Made by a program: the position numbers and the translations under genes
Part shown: positions 26,674 to 35,269 of the stretch, piece after piece
Layout of the letters: every line of letters begins with the position of its first letter
Numbering within the stretch: position 1 is the first letter of the stretch
NCBI RefSeq assembly: GCF_001676615.1
Contig: NZ_LYXZ01000056.1
Span: 186,001-250,000, forward strand
DNA length: 64,000 bases
Direction of reading: 5' to 3'
Origin: Labrys sp. WJW
GTDB taxonomy: Bacteria > Pseudomonadota > Alphaproteobacteria > Rhizobiales > Labraceae
The notes under the pieces: generated by a model
Database searches by the model: none
Seen by the model: the letters and a program-made list of their open reading frames with translations, nothing else
Told to the model about the DNA's origin: nothing

Positions 26674-26702
26674 ATGGTATTAATGCTCTCCGGGGGTGTC
26701 AA
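26674..26702 (-). promoter_or_regulatory. Predicted sigma-70 promoter of the amino-acid ABC operon
   Basis: On the minus strand, TTGACA (26702-26697), a 17-base spacer and TACCAT (26679-26674) in an AT-rich leader about 60 bases before the binding-protein gene. The -35 is a perfect consensus. Confidence 0.65.
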
Positions 26703-26760
26703 GATGGATGTCGGTCGGCGGCTGTGGCTCTCCGGTTTCGGCGGAAGGACAAACGGCACG

Positions 26761-26790
26761 AAAAAGCCCTGCACCGCGGAGGTGCAGGGC
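26761..26790 (-). terminator. Rho-independent terminator after the beta-lactamase gene
   Basis: On the minus strand a perfect 10-bp stem GCCCTGCACC / GGTGCAGGGC with a 5-base loop is followed by TTTTT. It lies about 35 bases downstream of the beta-lactamase stop. Confidence 0.85.
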
Positions 26791-26824
26791 GTTGTCGAGC
26801 TGTCGCAGGAATGACGAGTGCGTC

Positions 26825-28024
26825 TCAGGGCTTGGACGCCGACCTTTTCTGGCCGTCGAGTGCGCTCAGGATCTGCCAGGCCGCCTTGATCCGATCCGGA
26901 ATGGGATAGTTCTTGTTGGCCAGGATCGCGATGCCGATGCCCCTGGCCGGCACATAGGCGACATAACCTCCAAAGCCGTTGGTGGAGCCGGTCTTGTTGA
27001 ACAGCATGTCACGCCGAGCCGGCTGTGGCGGCATGAGCTTGTGCGCCTCATGCGGTTCGAAAGCCATCTTGGCCGAGTTTCCGGCGAGCAGGCGCTCGAG
27101 CGTGGTTGGATAAGTGTACATCTCCCATCCGAGCCCCTGCTGCATCACGCCTACCTTGTAGTAGCCGACATGCGTGGCGGCGATAGCGCGCCGGAGCGTT
27201 TCATCCAGCCGGGACCCATTGATATTGGCCTCGACGAAGCGGATGAGGTCGGTCGCCGTCGTCTTGATGCCATAGGCCTCGGCATCCATGGGGCCTGGCG
27301 ACACCCGGATGGGCCTGCCATCCTTGGTAATGCCCCAGGCATAGTCGGCCATCCGCTCCTGCGGTACCCTGACATAGGTGTTGGAGAGGCCGAGCAGGGG
27401 CAGCAACTCCGTCTGCATGAGATCGTCGAAGGGTTTTCCCATCGCCCCTGCGGCGAGGTAGCCGAACAGGCCGATGCTCGGATTGGAATAGAGCCTGTGG
27501 GTGCCGGGCGGGAAGGCCGGGTGCCATGCCTTGTAATAGGCGATCATCCTGGCATCGTCAGTGACCTCGTCCGGGAACTGCAAGGGCAGGCCGCCGGCCG
27601 TATAAGTCGCAAGGTCGAGCAGGCTGACATTGTCGAGGTCGCTGCCGGCAAGAGCCGGCAATCTCTGCCCCGCCTTGTCCGACAGGGAGAAGGCGCCACG
27701 CGCCACGCCATAGGCTGCGAGGGTAGCCGTGAAGGTCTTGCTGATCGAGCCCATCTCGAAAAGCGTTGAATCCGTGACCTTCTGTCCGCCTTCCTGCGAG
27801 GCAAGGCCATAATTGAAGACGAATTGCTTGCCGTCGGCGATGACGGCAACGGCCATGCCGGGAATGGCATTGCGTTCCATCAGAGGCTTGATCGTGCCAT
27901 CGACGACATGCTGGAGGCGATCCTGCCCAAGGGATGTCTGAGCCCATGCCGACGCGGCGACGAGCATGGACGCCGCAAATGTGGACATGGCGACAAACCG
28001 CCCGTGCGACAACGAGAAATTCAT
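26825..28024 (-). CDS. ampC: Class C (AmpC-type) beta-lactamase
   Basis: Periplasmic serine hydrolase of 399 residues that opens beta-lactam rings through an acyl-enzyme. A Sec signal peptide is visible (hydrophobic stretch around FAASMLVAASAWAQ). All three catalytic boxes are intact: SxxK at Ser93-Ile-Ser-Lys96, YxN at Tyr179-Ser-Asn181 and KTG at 344-346 in FNKTGSTNGFGG. Length and spacing match class C enzymes rather than DD-peptidases or esterases. The start at 28024 follows GGAGTTGGGA. No ampR-like gene is divergent from it, so induction by the classical route is not suggested. It has its own terminator. Confidence 0.92.
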   Translation of the reverse strand: MNFSLSHGRFVAMSTFAASMLVAASAWAQTSLGQDRLQHVVDGTIKPLMERNAIPGMAVAVIADGKQFVFNYGLASQEGGQKVTDSTLFEMGSISKTFTATLAAYGVARGAFSLSDKAGQRLPALAGSDLDNVSLLDLATYTAGGLPLQFPDEVTDDARMIAYYKAWHPAFPPGTHRLYSNPSIGLFGYLAAGAMGKPFDDLMQTELLPLLGLSNTYVRVPQERMADYAWGITKDGRPIRVSPGPMDAEAYGIKTTATDLIRFVEANINGSRLDETLRRAIAATHVGYYKVGVMQQGLGWEMYTYPTTLERLLAGNSAKMAFEPHEAHKLMPPQPARRDMLFNKTGSTNGFGGYVAYVPARGIGIAILANKNYPIPDRIKAAWQILSALDGQKRSASKP

Positions 28025-28429
28025 TCCCAACTCCATTTTCGGGTTGTGTCCCGGAAGAGGCTCGCATCGTCGGCGCTTTCCTGCACCGCCGATCGTCTGC
28101 CCGCTGGGACTCCGGATAGGAGCAAATCAGGCCGGTGCCAAACGATGAATAGTTGGATTGGGCATGAGAAAATCTTGGCCTCAGAGGCGACGTTGCACGT
28201 CATCGCGGCCTGAGTGAGCGCTGGATATAAGTTTCCCTCTCGGTATTGCGACGAGAGCCGAGGCGTTTCATGCCGCCGAAAATGCCGGGATGAGGCCGAT
28301 CCGGTAGATGCAAGAGACCACGATTTCAGTTGCCGCGGATCGCCCAAGGGCGTGCAGGATTCCCGGCGAGTCGTGTCGCCAAATTCGCTGTGGCAGGTTG
28401 GTTGGGTAGGAGCGTACGACCGTCTGTCG
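28025..28429. other. Intergenic stretch between ampC and rimO
   Basis: About 400 bp with no credible gene on either strand and no strong hairpin. It must hold the ampC promoter (minus strand) and the 3' end region of rimO. I could not place a convincing -35/-10 pair. Confidence 0.5.
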
Positions 28430-29782
28430 TCAGACCGCGATGCCGTGCAGGTCGTAGGCGTCCGAGCGCTCGATCTTCACGGTGACGATGTCGCCGACCC
28501 GCAGCGGGCGACGGCTGGCGACGTAGACGGCGCCGTCGATTTCCGGCGCGTCGGCCATGGAGCGGCCCTTGGCGACGGTCGGCCCGGTCTCGTCGATGAT
28601 GACGGATAGGCGCTTGCCGACCTTGTTCTTCAGCTTGCGGACCGAGATCTGCTGCTGGGTTTCCATGAAGCGGCGATGGCGCTGCTTTTTCACCTCGTCC
28701 GGCACCGGCATCAGGCCAAGATCATTGGCAGTGGCGCCGGCCACGGGCTCATATTCGAAGCAGCCGACGCGATCGAGCTGGGCTTCGCGCAGCCAGTCGA
28801 GCAGCAGTTCGAAATCCTCGTCGGTCTCGCCGGGGAAGCCGACGATGAAGGTGGAGCGCAGGGTGATGTCGGGGCAGATATCGCGCCATTTATGGATGCG
28901 CTCCAACACCTTCTCCTGGTTGCCGGGGCGGCGCATCGCCTTCAGCACCGTTGGGGAGGCGTGCTGGAAGGGGATGTCGAGATAGGGCAGGATCTTGCGT
29001 TCCGCCATCAGCGGAATGACGTCGTCGACATGCGGGTAGGGGTAGACATAGTGCATGCGCACCCAGACCCCGAGCTCGCCCAGGGCCTTGGAGAGATCGT
29101 AGAACTTGGCCTTCAGGGGCTCGCCCTGCCAGGGGCTCTCCGCATAGCGGATGTCGACGCCATAGGCCGAGGTGTCCTGGCTGATCACCAGCAATTCCTT
29201 GACGCCGGCCTTTACCAGCTTCTCGGCCTCGCGCATCACGTCGCCGGCCGGGCGGGAGACGAGGTCGCCGCGCAACTTGGGGATGATGCAGAAGCTGCAG
29301 CGATTGTTGCAACCCTCTGAAATCTTTAAATAAGCGTAATGCCGTGGTGTGAGCTTTAGGCCCTGCGGCGGCACCAGATCCGTATAGGGATCATGCGCCG
29401 GAGGCGCGGCCTTGTGCACGGCCTCGACCACCGTCTCATATTGCTGCGGCCCGGTGACGGCGAAGACGTTGGGAAATTTCTCCAGGATCGGGTCGGGCTC
29501 GGCACCCATGCAGCCGGTGACGATCACCTTGCCGTTCTCGGCCATGGCATCGCCGATGGCACCGAGGGACTCCGCCTTGGCTGAATCGAGGAAGCCGCAG
29601 GTGTTGACGATGACGAGGTCGGCGCCCTTGTGGTTGCGGGTGATGCCATAGCCCTCGGCCCTGAGCTGGGTGAGGATGCGCTCGGAATCGACCAGGGCCT
29701 TGGGGCAACCCAGCGAGACATAGGAGACCGTCGGGGCCGTCTTGCCCTCGGCCGTCTCTTGCGCTGCTTCGATCACCGCCAT
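28430..29782 (-). CDS. rimO: Ribosomal protein S12 methylthiotransferase
   Basis: Radical-SAM iron-sulfur enzyme of 450 residues that adds a methylthio group to the conserved Asp of ribosomal protein S12. The N-terminal MTTase domain has Cys26, Cys62 and Cys91. The radical-SAM cluster motif is Cys158-x3-Cys162-x2-Cys165 (EGCNNRCSFCIIP). A C-terminal TRAM domain follows (ISVRKLKNKVGKRLSVIIDE and beyond). The PKALVDSE segment after the first cysteine is RimO-like rather than MiaB-like. I use the ATG at 29782; the frame opens at 29830. Confidence 0.94.
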   Translation of the reverse strand: MAVIEAAQETAEGKTAPTVSYVSLGCPKALVDSERILTQLRAEGYGITRNHKGADLVIVNTCGFLDSAKAESLGAIGDAMAENGKVIVTGCMGAEPDPILEKFPNVFAVTGPQQYETVVEAVHKAAPPAHDPYTDLVPPQGLKLTPRHYAYLKISEGCNNRCSFCIIPKLRGDLVSRPAGDVMREAEKLVKAGVKELLVISQDTSAYGVDIRYAESPWQGEPLKAKFYDLSKALGELGVWVRMHYVYPYPHVDDVIPLMAERKILPYLDIPFQHASPTVLKAMRRPGNQEKVLERIHKWRDICPDITLRSTFIVGFPGETDEDFELLLDWLREAQLDRVGCFEYEPVAGATANDLGLMPVPDEVKKQRHRRFMETQQQISVRKLKNKVGKRLSVIIDETGPTVAKGRSMADAPEIDGAVYVASRRPLRVGDIVTVKIERSDAYDLHGIAV

Positions 29783-29930
29783 GTCCGCTTTCTTTCCGTC
29801 TGTCTCATGAAACGCGTTCCTTTGCGCCAAGACGGGCCGGAATGCAATTGCGGAGTGAGCATGGCAGGCAACTGAGCCCGGTCTTCAGAGCGACCGGAAG
29901 CACCCTGCCTGCAACCAGGGATCGCAGTTA

Positions 29931-29986
29931 GTCTGACTTTCTCCTTGACAATCGAACCTGCCTCGAAAAATAGTCAGATGTCAGAC
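29931..29986 (+). promoter_or_regulatory. Promoter with two candidate GntR/FadR operator half-sites
   Basis: TTGACA (29945-29950) is a consensus -35. It is bracketed by GTCTGAC at 29931-29937 and GTCAGAC at 29980-29986, which are inverted copies of each other and each fit the FadR-subfamily GT-N3-AC core. They lie 30-90 bases before the gntR gene, so autoregulation is likely. The -10 near 29968-29974 is weak. Confidence 0.5.
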
Positions 29987-30016
29987 CAATTTTAAAGCAT
30001 CATCCGGAAGCCGCAT

Positions 30017-30733
30017 TTGAGCACGCCGTCTCTCCAGGGACTTGCTCCGCTGCCATCCGCCGACAGGGCGGATGATGTGATGCGAGCGATCGGTACCTTC
30101 ATCGCCACCTCCGGCGTCAAGCCGGGCGAGCGTTTGCCAACCGAACGGCAGCTGATGCAGACGCTGGCGGTCGGTCGCTCCACGGTGAGAGAAGTCATCC
30201 GCAAGCTGCAGGCTCTGGGCGTGGTCGAGTCCCGCAAGGGCAGCGGCACCTATCTCAAGCGGGCGTTCTCGGCCGACGCCATCCATATGCCGCTGGTGAT
30301 CGATGCCACCTTGCTGCGCGACCGTCTGCTGCAAACGCTGGAAGTTCGGCGTGGGCTCGAAACCGAGGTGAGCGCTCTGGCTGCCCTCAGGGCGACGCCC
30401 GGCGATATCGCCGTCATCGAAGCCAAGCTCGATATCATGGAGGCCGTGCATCTGGAGAAGGGCACCTCCGGCCCCGAGGATCTCGCCTTCCATCTGGCCA
30501 TCTATGACGCCAGCCATAATCCTTTATTCGGCCAACTCCTGGAACAGATGCGCGGCGCCTTCGAGAATTTCTTCGAAGAGCCGTTCGACCGTCCGGATTT
30601 CGCTCGCCGTTCCTTTCGTTTCCATCGTGAGCTCTTCGACGCCATCGTCCAGCGCGATCCGCAGACGGCGCGTTTAAAGACGCTCGCCATTCTCGAAATT
30701 GTCGAAGAAGACATCAAGGACATGTCCAAATGA
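30017..30733 (+). CDS. GntR-family transcriptional regulator, FadR subfamily
   Basis: Regulator of 238 residues. N-terminal winged helix: VKPGERLPTERQLMQTLAV, then GRSTVREVIRKLQALGVVESRKGSGTYL. C-terminal FCD-type helical sensor domain with FHLAIYDASHNPLFGQLL and the later His in FRFHRELFDAI, likely metal ligands. The start is a TTG with CCGGAAG seven bases upstream. It overlaps the PLP-enzyme gene by four bases (ATGA), and the sugar-type ABC importer follows, so all six genes probably form one regulon. Confidence 0.9.
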   Translation: MSTPSLQGLAPLPSADRADDVMRAIGTFIATSGVKPGERLPTERQLMQTLAVGRSTVREVIRKLQALGVVESRKGSGTYLKRAFSADAIHMPLVIDATLLRDRLLQTLEVRRGLETEVSALAALRATPGDIAVIEAKLDIMEAVHLEKGTSGPEDLAFHLAIYDASHNPLFGQLLEQMRGAFENFFEEPFDRPDFARRSFRFHRELFDAIVQRDPQTARLKTLAILEIVEEDIKDMSK

Positions 30734-31914
30734 CCGACCACCGGATGCCGCAGGCAACGGATGATCTCGATTATGCCAGCCTCGTCGTCGCGCATGACGA
30801 TGTCCATGCCTTCGAGGCCGTCGTGCCGCCGATCGTGCAGACCTCGTTGTTCACCTTCTCGAGCTTCGAGGAGATGGCGGCGACCTATCGCGGTGAACAG
30901 GTGCGCCCGGTCTATTCGCGCGTCGGCAATCCCACCACACGGTTGTTCGAGCAGAAGATCGCCGAACTGGAGCGTACCGAGGATGCCATCGGCTTTGCCA
31001 GCGGCATGGGTGCGATTTCCTCCAGCGTTTTGGCCTTCGTCGAGCCGGGCGATCGGATCGTCTGCGTGCGGCATGTCTATCCCGATGCCTATCGCCTGTT
31101 CGAGACCTTGCTGAAGCGCTGGAAGGTCGAGACGGTTTATGTCGACGGCCGCGATGCCGAGGCCGTGGCGGCGGCCCTGCCGGGTGCCAAGCTGCTTTAT
31201 TTGGAGAGCCCGAACAGCTGGATGATGGAGACGCAGGACATTCCCGTCCTCACGGCGCTGGCGCGCAAGCATGGGGTGGTCAGCATCATCGACAACAGCT
31301 GGGCTTCACCGGTGTTCCAGCAGCCGGTGCGCCTCGGCGTCGATCTCGTCGTGCACTCGGCTTCCAAATATATCGGCGGTCATTCGGATGTGGTTGCCGG
31401 CGTGGTGGCGGGCCGCAAGGAGCTTGTCGACATTATCCGGCGCACCATCACCCCGTATCTGGGCGCCAAGCTGGCGCCGTTCGAGGCCTGGCTGCTGTTG
31501 CGCGGTCTGCGCACACTGCCGACACGCATGAAGGCGCATGAGGCCGCCGGCCTCGCCGTGGCCCGGAGGCTCGGCGAGCTGCCCGAAGTGGTGGCGGTCC
31601 ATCATCCTGGTCTCGGCAACAGCCTGCCACCCGGCCTGAGCGGCACCTCCGGCCTGTTTTCCTTCGAATTCGACGACAGTGTCGACATTCCCGCCTTCTG
31701 CAACGCCCTGCGCCTGTTCAAGATCGGCGTGAGCTGGGGTGGGCATGAAAGCCTGGTGGTGCCGGCCCTGGTGGGGCGTGGGCAGAACGCCGGTCCCAAT
31801 TCGGCCGTCGATTTCGGCGTGCCCGAACGCATGGTGCGGCTGCATGTGGGCCTCGAGGGCGTGGATGCGCTGTGGGGCGACATCACCCAGGCGCTATCAG
31901 CCGCGAAGAGATAG
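30730..31914 (+). CDS. Cys/Met-metabolism PLP-dependent enzyme (cystathionine beta/gamma-lyase-like)
   Basis: Cytosolic PLP enzyme of 394 residues, fold type I. It shows PVYSRVGNPTTRLFEQKIAELE, IGFASGMGAISS, the YLESPNSWMMETQD segment (where related lyases have SPTNP), SIIDNSWASPVFQQP and the cofactor lysine in VVHSASKYIGGHSD. NSWASP plus KYIGGHSD is closer to cystathionine beta-lyase MetC than to MetZ. It overlaps the regulator gene and sits directly before a CUT1-type importer, which is an unusual partner; an amino-acid-sugar conjugate or a thioether substrate is possible, but this is speculation. Confidence 0.87.
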   Translation: MTDHRMPQATDDLDYASLVVAHDDVHAFEAVVPPIVQTSLFTFSSFEEMAATYRGEQVRPVYSRVGNPTTRLFEQKIAELERTEDAIGFASGMGAISSSVLAFVEPGDRIVCVRHVYPDAYRLFETLLKRWKVETVYVDGRDAEAVAAALPGAKLLYLESPNSWMMETQDIPVLTALARKHGVVSIIDNSWASPVFQQPVRLGVDLVVHSASKYIGGHSDVVAGVVAGRKELVDIIRRTITPYLGAKLAPFEAWLLLRGLRTLPTRMKAHEAAGLAVARRLGELPEVVAVHHPGLGNSLPPGLSGTSGLFSFEFDDSVDIPAFCNALRLFKIGVSWGGHESLVVPALVGRGQNAGPNSAVDFGVPERMVRLHVGLEGVDALWGDITQALSAAKR

Positions 31915-31995
31915 GGCGAGCCCGGACGCAATCCGCCGGAAGGCGTCCGGGACGACCTTGGAAGTGAAGCGCAATAACAAGAGAGGGGAGTCTCA

Positions 31996-33261
31996 ATGTT
32001 CAAGAAACTGCTGCTGGCCGCCACGGCGTCGCTGGCCATGACCTTGCCTGCTTGGGCGGATACCACGCTCAAGCTGACGGAAGTCATCACCAGCCCCGAG
32101 CGTACGGAGACGCTCAAGCAGATCGTTAAGACCTTCGAGGACGCCAATCCCGGCGTGAAGGTCGAGATCACTTCGCTGCCCTGGGGCCAGGCCTTCGAGA
32201 AGTTCGCCACCATGGTTTCGGCGGGCGATACGCCCGATGTGGTCGAGATGCCGGATCGCTGGATCTCGCTCTACGCCAATAACGGCATGCTGGAGAACCT
32301 CGAGCCCTATCTGGCCAAGTGGGACCACACCAAGGATCTCAACGACAAGACGCTCCAAATGGGGCGCTACATCAACAACACCGCCTATGGATTGCCCTAC
32401 GGCTTCTATCTGCGCGCGATGTTCTACAACAAGAAGCTGTTCAAGCAGGCCGGCATCGACAATCCGCCCAAGACGATTGACGAGTTCGTCGAGAGCGCCA
32501 AGAAGATTTCCGCCATTCCCGGCAAGTTCGGCTACTGCCTGCGCGGCGGCCCGGGCGGCCTCAATGGCTGGATGATGATGGGTGCGACCGCGGCCGGCAA
32601 CGACACCTTCTTCAAGCCAGACGGCACCTCCACCATGGCCGACCCTGCCTGGGTGAAGGGCCTCAGCGTGTTCGTCGATCTCTACAAGAACGGCTACGTC
32701 CCCAAGGACAGCGTGAACTGGGGTTTCAACGAGATCGTCACCGGCTTCTATTCCGGTACCTGTGCCATGCTCGACCAGGATCCGGATGCGCTGATCGCCG
32801 TGGCCGACAAGATGAGCAAGGACGACTACGACGTCGCTCCCATGCCCAAGGGGCCGGCCGGCAAGAGCTTCCCGACCCTGGGCTATGCCTCCTGGTCGAT
32901 GTTCGCCGCCTCGGAGAACAAGGATCTGGCCTGGAAACTGATCGCGGCGCTGGACAGCCCCGAAGGCAATATCGCGTGGAACAAGCGCACCGGCGCCCTG
33001 CCGATCTACAAGGCGGCGGAGCAGGATCCCTTCTACGCCGATCCCAAGTTCAAGGGCTGGTTCGACGAACTGCGGGATCCCAATGTGGTGCCGCTGGTCA
33101 TGCCGTTCCATCTCGAGGAGTGGGCCTTCTTCGACAGCTCCATCGCACTGAAGACCACGCAGCAGGCCTTGCTTGGCCAGCTCGCGCCTGACCAGCTTGC
33201 CAGCCAATGGGCCGAATATCTGACCAAGGCTCAGCAGGCCTACCTGGCAAAGAAGAAATAA
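31996..33261 (+). CDS. CUT1-type ABC importer substrate-binding protein
   Basis: Periplasmic sugar-type binding protein of 421 residues, family 1. It has a clean signal peptide (MFKKLLLAATASLAMTLPAWA). The mature N-terminus begins DTTLKLTEVITSPERTETL and continues with IVKTFEDANPGVKVEI; YGLPYGFYLRAMFYNKKLFKQAG is the usual hinge region. GAGGGGAG precedes the ATG. It is followed by two permeases and a MsmK/UgpC-like ATPase, a complete import system. The ligand is probably an oligosaccharide, glycoside or polyol; the PLP enzyme next to it hints at something containing nitrogen or sulfur. Confidence 0.9.
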   Translation: MFKKLLLAATASLAMTLPAWADTTLKLTEVITSPERTETLKQIVKTFEDANPGVKVEITSLPWGQAFEKFATMVSAGDTPDVVEMPDRWISLYANNGMLENLEPYLAKWDHTKDLNDKTLQMGRYINNTAYGLPYGFYLRAMFYNKKLFKQAGIDNPPKTIDEFVESAKKISAIPGKFGYCLRGGPGGLNGWMMMGATAAGNDTFFKPDGTSTMADPAWVKGLSVFVDLYKNGYVPKDSVNWGFNEIVTGFYSGTCAMLDQDPDALIAVADKMSKDDYDVAPMPKGPAGKSFPTLGYASWSMFAASENKDLAWKLIAALDSPEGNIAWNKRTGALPIYKAAEQDPFYADPKFKGWFDELRDPNVVPLVMPFHLEEWAFFDSSIALKTTQQALLGQLAPDQLASQWAEYLTKAQQAYLAKKK

Positions 33262-33285
33262 CCGTTCCGTAGGCTCTGCGCGTCT

Positions 33286-33434
33286 TCCTTCTCCTCTTAC
33301 GGGAGAAGGTGGCACGAACTGCCGGATGAGGGGAGATATGCGACCTCTCCAGGGGGGCGCTGGAACCCCTCATCCGCCTGCCGGCACCCGGTCCACTCCA
33401 AGCGGAGCGGACGTACCCGCAAGGGGAGAAGGGA
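33286..33434. repeat. RIME-like palindromic element inside the sugar ABC operon
   Basis: A large imperfect palindrome. The left part begins TTCCTTCTCCTCTTACGGGA and runs to a GCCGGATGAGGGG block; the right part mirrors it with CCCCTCATCCG and ends at AAGGGGAGAAGGGA. The overall layout is that of the Rhizobiales intergenic mosaic elements. It fills the gap between the binding-protein gene and the first permease gene, so the transcript would contain a strong hairpin there. Confidence 0.75.
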
Positions 33435-33490
33435 CGGTTGGGCGCGCCGGCTGCCTTCTCGGTCCCCAGCCCGTTCCCGATCGGATCATC

Positions 33491-34414
33491 ATGGCTCTGG
33501 CAGACATCCCCATTCAAACCAGACGGCGCAGCCGAAGCGCCTGGCTGGCGCTCGAACCCTGGCTCTATGCCACCCCTTCGATCATCCTGATCGTGGCGAT
33601 CATGCTCGTGCCGCTGGCGATCGGCATGTCCTACGCATTCCGTGATATCCAACTCCTGAAGCCGTTCGGGGGAGGCTATGTCGGCCTCGAGCATTTCCGC
33701 ACGTTGTGGGGCGACCTGAATTTCTGGAACGCTCTCTCCAATACGGTTTTGTGGACCGTGATCTCGGTCGCGCTGCAATTCGTGCTGGGACTCATCCTGG
33801 CCTTGCTGTTGAACCGGCCTTTCCCCGGACGCGGCGTGGTGCAGGCCCTGGTGTTCCTGCCTTGGGCCGTGCCCAGCTTCCTGTCCGGCCTCAACTGGGC
33901 CTGGATGTTCAACCCCATTGTCGGCCCCTTGCCGCATTGGCTGTCCGGACTGGGGGTGATGTCCGCGCCCGACAATCTTCTGTCCAGCCCGACCCATGCC
34001 ATCTGGGGACCGATCGTCGCCAATGTCTGGTGGGGCTTCCCCTTCTTCGCCATCACCCTGCTGGCCGCCCTGCAATCCATTCCGCAGGATATCTACGAGG
34101 CCGCTGAGATCGATGGTGCCGGGCCGCTCAAGCGCTTCACCTCGATCACCATACCGTTCCTGGCGCCGACAATTGCCATCACGGTGCTGCTGCGCGCCGT
34201 CTGGATCGCCAATTCGGCCGATCTCATCGTGGTGATGACCGGGGGCGGGCCGGCGGATTCGACCCAGATCGTGGCCAGCTACATCTACACGCAGGCCTAT
34301 AAGCGCCTCGATTTCGGTTATGCCTCGGCGATCTCGCTGGTGCTGCTCGTGCTGCTGCTCGCCTATGCCTCCACGCTGATCGCGCTCCGGCAAATGCTGA
34401 TCCGGAAGGGATGA
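33491..34414 (+). CDS. CUT1-type ABC importer permease 1 (MalF/UgpA-like)
   Basis: Inner-membrane permease of 307 residues with six hydrophobic segments. The EAA loop is IYEAAEIDGAGPLKRFTSITIPFL. The frame is open from 33326, but that part translates the RIME-like repeat; I choose ATG 33491 (MALADIPIQTRRRSRSAWLA). The stop overlaps the start of permease 2 by four bases. The repeat upstream means translation initiation here follows a long hairpin. Confidence 0.9.
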   Translation: MALADIPIQTRRRSRSAWLALEPWLYATPSIILIVAIMLVPLAIGMSYAFRDIQLLKPFGGGYVGLEHFRTLWGDLNFWNALSNTVLWTVISVALQFVLGLILALLLNRPFPGRGVVQALVFLPWAVPSFLSGLNWAWMFNPIVGPLPHWLSGLGVMSAPDNLLSSPTHAIWGPIVANVWWGFPFFAITLLAALQSIPQDIYEAAEIDGAGPLKRFTSITIPFLAPTIAITVLLRAVWIANSADLIVVMTGGGPADSTQIVASYIYTQAYKRLDFGYASAISLVLLVLLLAYASTLIALRQMLIRKG

Positions 34415-35256
34415 CTATGCGCCGCTCCACACGTCGATCCCTCTATTGGGCCCTGCACTACACGCTGATCGGCCTGTTCCTGGCCTTCGCCCTGTTTCCG
34501 CTGTACTGGCTGTTCAAGGTCTCTGTCACGCCAAATGACCTGCTCTACAGCGAGGGGGTGAAGCTGTGGCCGTCGCGCTTCAGCTTCGATCACTATACCT
34601 CGGTGATCCGTCACACGGATTTTCCGCTGTTCTTCCGCAACAGCGTGATCATCTCCGGCTTCACCGCCCTGTTCACCACATTTCTGGCGGCCGGGGCCGG
34701 CTACAGCTTCTCGCGCTTCGTCTACAAGGGGAAGTTCTGGCTGGTCGGGCTGATGCTGATTACCCAGATGTTCCCGCTGGTAATGACGATCGCGCCGATC
34801 TTCAAGCTGTTCCAGCCGCTCGGCCTCAACAACAGCCTGACCGGCCTGATCATCATCTATACCGCCTATAACGTCCCGTTCGCAGCCTTCCTGATGCAGT
34901 CCTTCTTCGACGGCATCCCGAAGGACCTGGAGGAAGCGGCGATGATCGACGGCGCCACGCGCTTCGGGGCGCTGCGCCAGATCATCCTGCCCCTGACCAT
35001 GCCCGGCATTGCCGCCACGCTCGGCTTCGTCTTCACCGCTGCCTGGAGCGAACTGCTCTTCGCCCTGATGCTCAACACCAAGGACAGCGTGATCACCTTC
35101 CCGGTGGGGCTGCTCAACTTCGTCTCGAAGTTCGCGGTGGATTTCGGGCAGATGATGGCGGCCGGCGTGCTCGCGCTCATCCCCGTCTGCATCTTCTTCT
35201 TCCTGATCCAGCGTTACCTGGTCCAGGGCCTCACGGCTGGCGCCGTGAAGGGCTGA
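34411..35256 (+). CDS. CUT1-type ABC importer permease 2 (MalG/UgpE-like)
   Basis: Inner-membrane permease of 281 residues with six hydrophobic segments. The EAA loop is LEEAAMIDGATRFGALRQIILPL. The ATG overlaps the preceding stop (ATGA). The N-terminal LFPLYWLFKVSVTPNDLLY is typical for the second CUT1 permease. Confidence 0.92.
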   Translation: MTMRRSTRRSLYWALHYTLIGLFLAFALFPLYWLFKVSVTPNDLLYSEGVKLWPSRFSFDHYTSVIRHTDFPLFFRNSVIISGFTALFTTFLAAGAGYSFSRFVYKGKFWLVGLMLITQMFPLVMTIAPIFKLFQPLGLNNSLTGLIIIYTAYNVPFAAFLMQSFFDGIPKDLEEAAMIDGATRFGALRQIILPLTMPGIAATLGFVFTAAWSELLFALMLNTKDSVITFPVGLLNFVSKFAVDFGQMMAAGVLALIPVCIFFFLIQRYLVQGLTAGAVKG

Positions 35257-35269
35257 AAGGGTTATTCCG

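Noticed and set aside
28214..28609. Plus-strand open frame between ampC and rimO
   Set aside because: Composition is not protein-like, no ribosome site, and most of it is antisense to rimO.
33326..33490. N-terminal extension of permease 1
   Set aside because: It translates the RIME-like repeat and lacks any permease homology; ATG 33491 is used.
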